The notes under the pieces were generated by a model. That model was not told the origin of the DNA and ran no database searches. It worked only from the letters and a program-made list of their open reading frames with translations. From Oceanobacillus halotolerans (GTDB taxonomy: Bacteria; Bacillota; Bacilli; Bacillales; Amphibacillaceae): a stretch of DNA of 64,000 nt. The stretch is from the NCBI RefSeq assembly GCF_010993955.1, contig NZ_WIXL01000001.1, positions 587,235 to 651,234 on the forward strand, written 5' to 3'. Below, piece by piece: positions 61,293-64,000 of the stretch. A program made the position numbers and the translations under genes. How positions within the stretch are numbered: the first letter of the stretch is position 1; each line of letters begins with the position of its first letter.

Positions 61293-61323
61293 GGTGCCTG
61301 TCACTCCCCGAATTTTGTCGAAC
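61293..61323 (+). repeat. REP copy 12
   Basis: GGTGCCTGTCACT then CCCCGAATTTTGTCGAAC. Located between the divergent germination operon and the MarR gene. Confidence 0.9.
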
Positions 61324-61369
61324 CATCATTTAGATTGTTGAAAAATATTAGAAAATTATTAAAAAGTAG

Positions 61370-61398
61370 TTGACAAGAGCAACTTTCACAATTAAAAT
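61370..61398 (+). promoter_or_regulatory. Sigma-A promoter of the marR-ABC unit with a candidate operator
   Basis: TTGACA (61370-61375), 17-base spacer, TAAAAT (61393-61398). An inverted repeat AGTTG/CAACT (61368-61384) covers the -35 and could be the MarR binding site. Confidence 0.65.
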
Positions 61399-61425
61399 AA
61401 AATTCAATTACTGAAAAAAAGGAAA

Positions 61426-61866
61426 ATGGCGAATATGAAAAAAAACATCCAGGAGATCAAGCAATTCAACCGGTTTTACGTCAGAATGATGGGACTTCTT
61501 TCCCTCTACAATGATAAGAGTCCTTATTCAGCTACAGAAGCGATGATTTTGTTTCAGATTCATGCAACCGAGAATTGTACAGCTTCTTTTCTGTCGGAGT
61601 ATTATTTGTTCGATAAAGGGTATATAAGCCGTATCATTAAAAAATTTGAAAGAAAAGGCCTGATCGAAAAAATACCTTCGACAGAAGATCGTCGTTTGCA
61701 ATATTTAGTAATGACAGAGAAAGGAGAGAAAGAACTTCATGACTTAGAAAAAAACGCAGACAAAAGTGTAGAAAAAATGATTGCTGGCATCTCAGAAGAA
61801 GATATAGGAGTCGTGATTCAGTCAATGAAACAAATTGAATCCGCTTTACAAAAAAATGATGAATAA
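61426..61866 (+). CDS. MarR-family transcriptional regulator
   Basis: 146 residues, winged helix-turn-helix fold. The recognition region is ASFLSEYYLFDKGYISRIIK and the wing is STEDRRLQYLVMTEKGEKEL with the conserved DRR. It starts 28 bases after a consensus promoter and precedes a substrate-binding protein gene by 14 bases, so it probably regulates both itself and the ABC importer. AAAGGAAAA lies just before the ATG at 61426; an ATG at 61435 is possible. Confidence 0.87.
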   Translation: MANMKKNIQEIKQFNRFYVRMMGLLSLYNDKSPYSATEAMILFQIHATENCTASFLSEYYLFDKGYISRIIKKFERKGLIEKIPSTEDRRLQYLVMTEKGEKELHDLEKNADKSVEKMIAGISEEDIGVVIQSMKQIESALQKNDE

Positions 61867-61880
61867 AAAGGGTGGTAACA

Positions 61881-63440
61881 ATGAAAAAGTACTTAGTCCT
61901 ATTAATGACCATTGGCTTATTAGTAGTCATGGCAGCTTGTACTGAAGGAACAGCTGGAGGAGATGACGGCACAAGCAGTGATGGATCAGGCAGTGATGAT
62001 GGTGGCGAAAAGGATAGTCTTGTAATTGGATTTGAATCTGATGCCGCTACTCTAATTGCTAATAATGATGTTAACTATGTAACGGATACACAGATTCGTA
62101 ATATTTATGATCCGTTAATTGAACGAGATGCACAAAATGGTGACTTAGTTCCCGTATTAGCAGAGGATTGGGAGAATGTTGATGAATTAACATGGCGCCT
62201 TACCCTAAAAGAGGGAGTAAAATTCCATAATGGTGCCGATTTTAATGCCGAGTCTGTTAAATTCAGCATCGACTATATTTTGGACGAGGCCAATAACTCT
62301 GCTTACCGTTCTAGATGGGTAAATGTAGAAGAAGTAATTGTACTTTCAGACTATGAAGTAGAAATTAAAACATCTGAGCCATTTCCAAGTTTATTAGATC
62401 GTATTACAGAAGATTTATTGATTATGGAACCTGGGTATGTGGAAGAAGTCGGGACAGAGCAAGCCGCGAAAGAACCAATTGGTACTGGAGCCTATCAATT
62501 TGTGGAATGGTCACGCGATAACTATTTACAATTGGAAGCATTTGAAGATCATTGGAGAGGCGAACCGTCTATTAAAAACTTAGAATTTCGTTACATTCCA
62601 GAATTTAGTTCTAGAATGTCAGCATTCTTAAGTGGTGAAATTGATCTATTCAAAAACATTCCAGTTGATTCTGTAGAGGAAATTGAAAGCTCAGACAATG
62701 CGAAGATTGAAGAAGTATCATCTTCCCGTATTAACTACTTAACATTAAACACCTTCCATGATGGACCATTACAAGATGTGAAAGTCCGTCAAGCGATTAA
62801 TTATGCTGTAGATGTTGATGAATTACTAGAATCTGTTTTAAACGGCTATGGTACAAAAATGACAGGTCCTTTAGCTGAAATCAATTCTGGTTATGTTGAA
62901 ACAGATGACTATGGATATGATCCAGATAAAGCAGTTGAGTTAATTGAAGAAGCAGGTTATGATCCAGAATCAATGACCTTATCCTTAGATACACCAAATG
63001 GTCGTTATCCAATGGATTCTCACGTTGCACAAGGAATTGCAGCACAATTATCTGAAATTGGGATTGAAGTAGAAGTACAAGTGAATGAGTGGGGGAACCA
63101 CCTAGAACGCATTCAAAATCGTGAAATGGGTGACATGTTTATCCTTGGTTGGGGTCCAGCATTCACACCACAATCAACCATTGAAAACCTATTTACAGAA
63201 AACGCTCCATACAGTAGTTTCCATGATCCAGAAATCGAAGAACGCATCCACGAAGTAAATACAACATTTGACGATGAAGAGAGAATGGAAGGATATGCAG
63301 AGTTGCAACATGTGTTAGTGGAACAAGCAGCATGGGTACCGCTTTGGCAACAAGCTGATTTATATGCAGTACGTGGAGATTTGAATTTCAATCCACGTGT
63401 TGATGAGAAATTCCAAGTACATGAAATGTCTTGGGAATAA
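61881..63440 (+). CDS. Peptide/nickel-type ABC transporter substrate-binding lipoprotein
   Basis: 519 residues, SBP_bac_5 family. Signal peptide and lipobox (VVMAAC, cysteine near residue 20), an acidic Ser/Gly linker, then WRLTLKEGVKFHNGADFNAE, LTLNTFHDGPLQDVKVRQAI and the C-terminal EQAAWVPLWQQADLYAVRGD, all typical of DppA/OppA relatives. It captures oligopeptides or similar solutes outside the cell for the permease encoded next. Start at 61881 behind AAGGGTGG. Confidence 0.88.
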   Translation: MKKYLVLLMTIGLLVVMAACTEGTAGGDDGTSSDGSGSDDGGEKDSLVIGFESDAATLIANNDVNYVTDTQIRNIYDPLIERDAQNGDLVPVLAEDWENVDELTWRLTLKEGVKFHNGADFNAESVKFSIDYILDEANNSAYRSRWVNVEEVIVLSDYEVEIKTSEPFPSLLDRITEDLLIMEPGYVEEVGTEQAAKEPIGTGAYQFVEWSRDNYLQLEAFEDHWRGEPSIKNLEFRYIPEFSSRMSAFLSGEIDLFKNIPVDSVEEIESSDNAKIEEVSSSRINYLTLNTFHDGPLQDVKVRQAINYAVDVDELLESVLNGYGTKMTGPLAEINSGYVETDDYGYDPDKAVELIEEAGYDPESMTLSLDTPNGRYPMDSHVAQGIAAQLSEIGIEVEVQVNEWGNHLERIQNREMGDMFILGWGPAFTPQSTIENLFTENAPYSSFHDPEIEERIHEVNTTFDDEERMEGYAELQHVLVEQAAWVPLWQQADLYAVRGDLNFNPRVDEKFQVHEMSWE

Positions 63441-63457
63441 GAAATACGGAATACATG

Positions 63458-63483
63458 GAGGAGAGGCTGAATAACCTCTCCTC
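63458..63483 (+). promoter_or_regulatory. Intercistronic hairpin
   Basis: GAGGAGAGG (63458-63466) pairs perfectly with CCTCTCCTC (63475-63483). No T run follows, so it is more likely an mRNA-stabilising or attenuating stem between the binding-protein and permease genes than a full terminator. Confidence 0.6.
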
Positions 63484-63531
63484 TAAAAATTAAGAACATT
63501 AGGGATATGGATAGAAAGGGGAGTTCCTTTC

Positions 63532-64000
63532 ATGCTGGATTTTATCATTAAACGGTTCTTACAGGTCATCGTGGTTGTTTTCTTAGCATTAACCGTCGTC
63601 TTTTTCCTTATACGACTAGCAGGGGATCCAACGACATTATTTTTACCACCAGATGCACCAAGAGAACAGATTGAAGAATACCGCGAATTACTTGGATATA
63701 ATCGACCGCTTTATGTCCAGTACGGTGATTTTGTGTCTAGTGCCGTCCAAGGTGATTTCGGGGAATCATTACGAAGTCAAGAAGATGCATTAGGAATTGT
63801 ACTTAGTCGATTACCAGCAACATTCCAATTGGCGATTTCAGCTTTAGTTCTAGCACTGTTAATTGCAATTCCATTAGGTGTGTTGTCCGCATATAAACGA
63901 AATACGGTGTTTGACCGAATTGGTGTAGGACTTACTGTGGTTGGACAAGCTGTACCTAGTTTTTGGCTCGGGTTATTATTAATCTTTTTCTTTGCCGCAC
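63532..64000 (+). CDS. ABC transporter permease, DppB/OppB type (partial)
   Basis: The first 156 codons of a binding-protein-dependent permease; the 3' end lies beyond the window. It starts MLDFIIKRFLQVIVVVFLAL, a typical first helix. The periplasmic-side region (GDPTTLFLPPDAPREQIEEY, LGYNRPLYVQYGDFVSSAVQ, GDFGESLRSQEDALGIVLSR) and the second helix with LPATFQLAISALVLALLIAI also fit. AAGGGGAG precedes the ATG. Second gene of the importer that follows the MarR regulator; ATPase and second permease genes are expected downstream. Confidence 0.88.
   Translation, partial: MLDFIIKRFLQVIVVVFLALTVVFFLIRLAGDPTTLFLPPDAPREQIEEYRELLGYNRPLYVQYGDFVSSAVQGDFGESLRSQEDALGIVLSRLPATFQLAISALVLALLIAIPLGVLSAYKRNTVFDRIGVGLTVVGQAVPSFWLGLLLIFFFAA

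Overview
The window looks like chromosomal DNA of a low-GC, endospore-forming member of the Bacillaceae (Oceanobacillus/Virgibacillus-like). The evidence is strong Gram-positive Shine-Dalgarno sequences, frequent TTG and GTG starts, an RsbR-type stressosome protein, a gerA-type spore germination operon, and Bacillus-type families (YuiD, TcaA/YvbJ, LCP, WxL). No rRNA, tRNA, CRISPR array or intact classical insertion sequence was seen. The species call is inference from gene content.

Layout. 0-10 kb: an LCP cell-wall ligase, a broken HIRAN gene, a molybdopterin oxidoreductase with a LysM-like tail and its small partner, an EamA transporter, an RsbR/STAS protein and a YuiD-like protein. 10-16 kb: a FadR-type regulator followed by an aromatic-ring FAD monooxygenase, kynureninase and a second class-V PLP enzyme, which together suggest an aromatic/tryptophan-catabolite locus. 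16-28 kb: two closely related GlcD-type FAD oxidases in opposite orientation flank a REP-associated tyrosine transposase (RAYT), an M20 peptidase beside a decayed DUF3100 gene, an ArAE/FUSC transporter and a Lon-like membrane protease; a YjiH-family protein, a class-III aminotransferase and a second EamA transporter follow.

28-41 kb: a decayed SDR gene; an IclR regulator, APC permease and creatininase-family hydrolase that read as one operon; a minus-strand catabolic cluster (unusual Nramp-like transporter, NAD-epimerase, DHDPS-family lyase, then a two-gene regulator and Gfo/Idh unit); and a nitrilase with an OpuAC-type lipoprotein. 41-55 kb is a cell-surface and envelope region: TcaA-like protein, decayed GAF-LuxR gene, alcohol dehydrogenase, divergent WxL-interacting and WxL-like genes, a FlgK hook-associated protein carrying an inserted von Willebrand A domain, a zinc-ribbon PrsW protease, and two adjacent membrane-anchored PIN-domain proteins of opposite architecture. 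55-64 kb: nitrilase, AbrB-type transporter, gerA-gerB-gerC germination operon with a previously uncounted 52-residue membrane ORF, then a MarR regulator and the start of a peptide-type ABC importer that runs off the window.

The intergenic DNA holds several dispersed families: (1) twelve copies of a 31-bp palindromic REP, eleven in one orientation, with the RAYT gene lying between two copies; (2) three arrays of a GTGCGA-type motif at about 21-bp spacing; (3) a modular 120-380 bp repeat in four places; (4) one 265-bp MITE-like element. The strongest candidates for something undescribed are the FlgK-vWA fusion, the RAYT/REP family with its strand bias and stop-codon placement, and the paired membrane PIN proteins.
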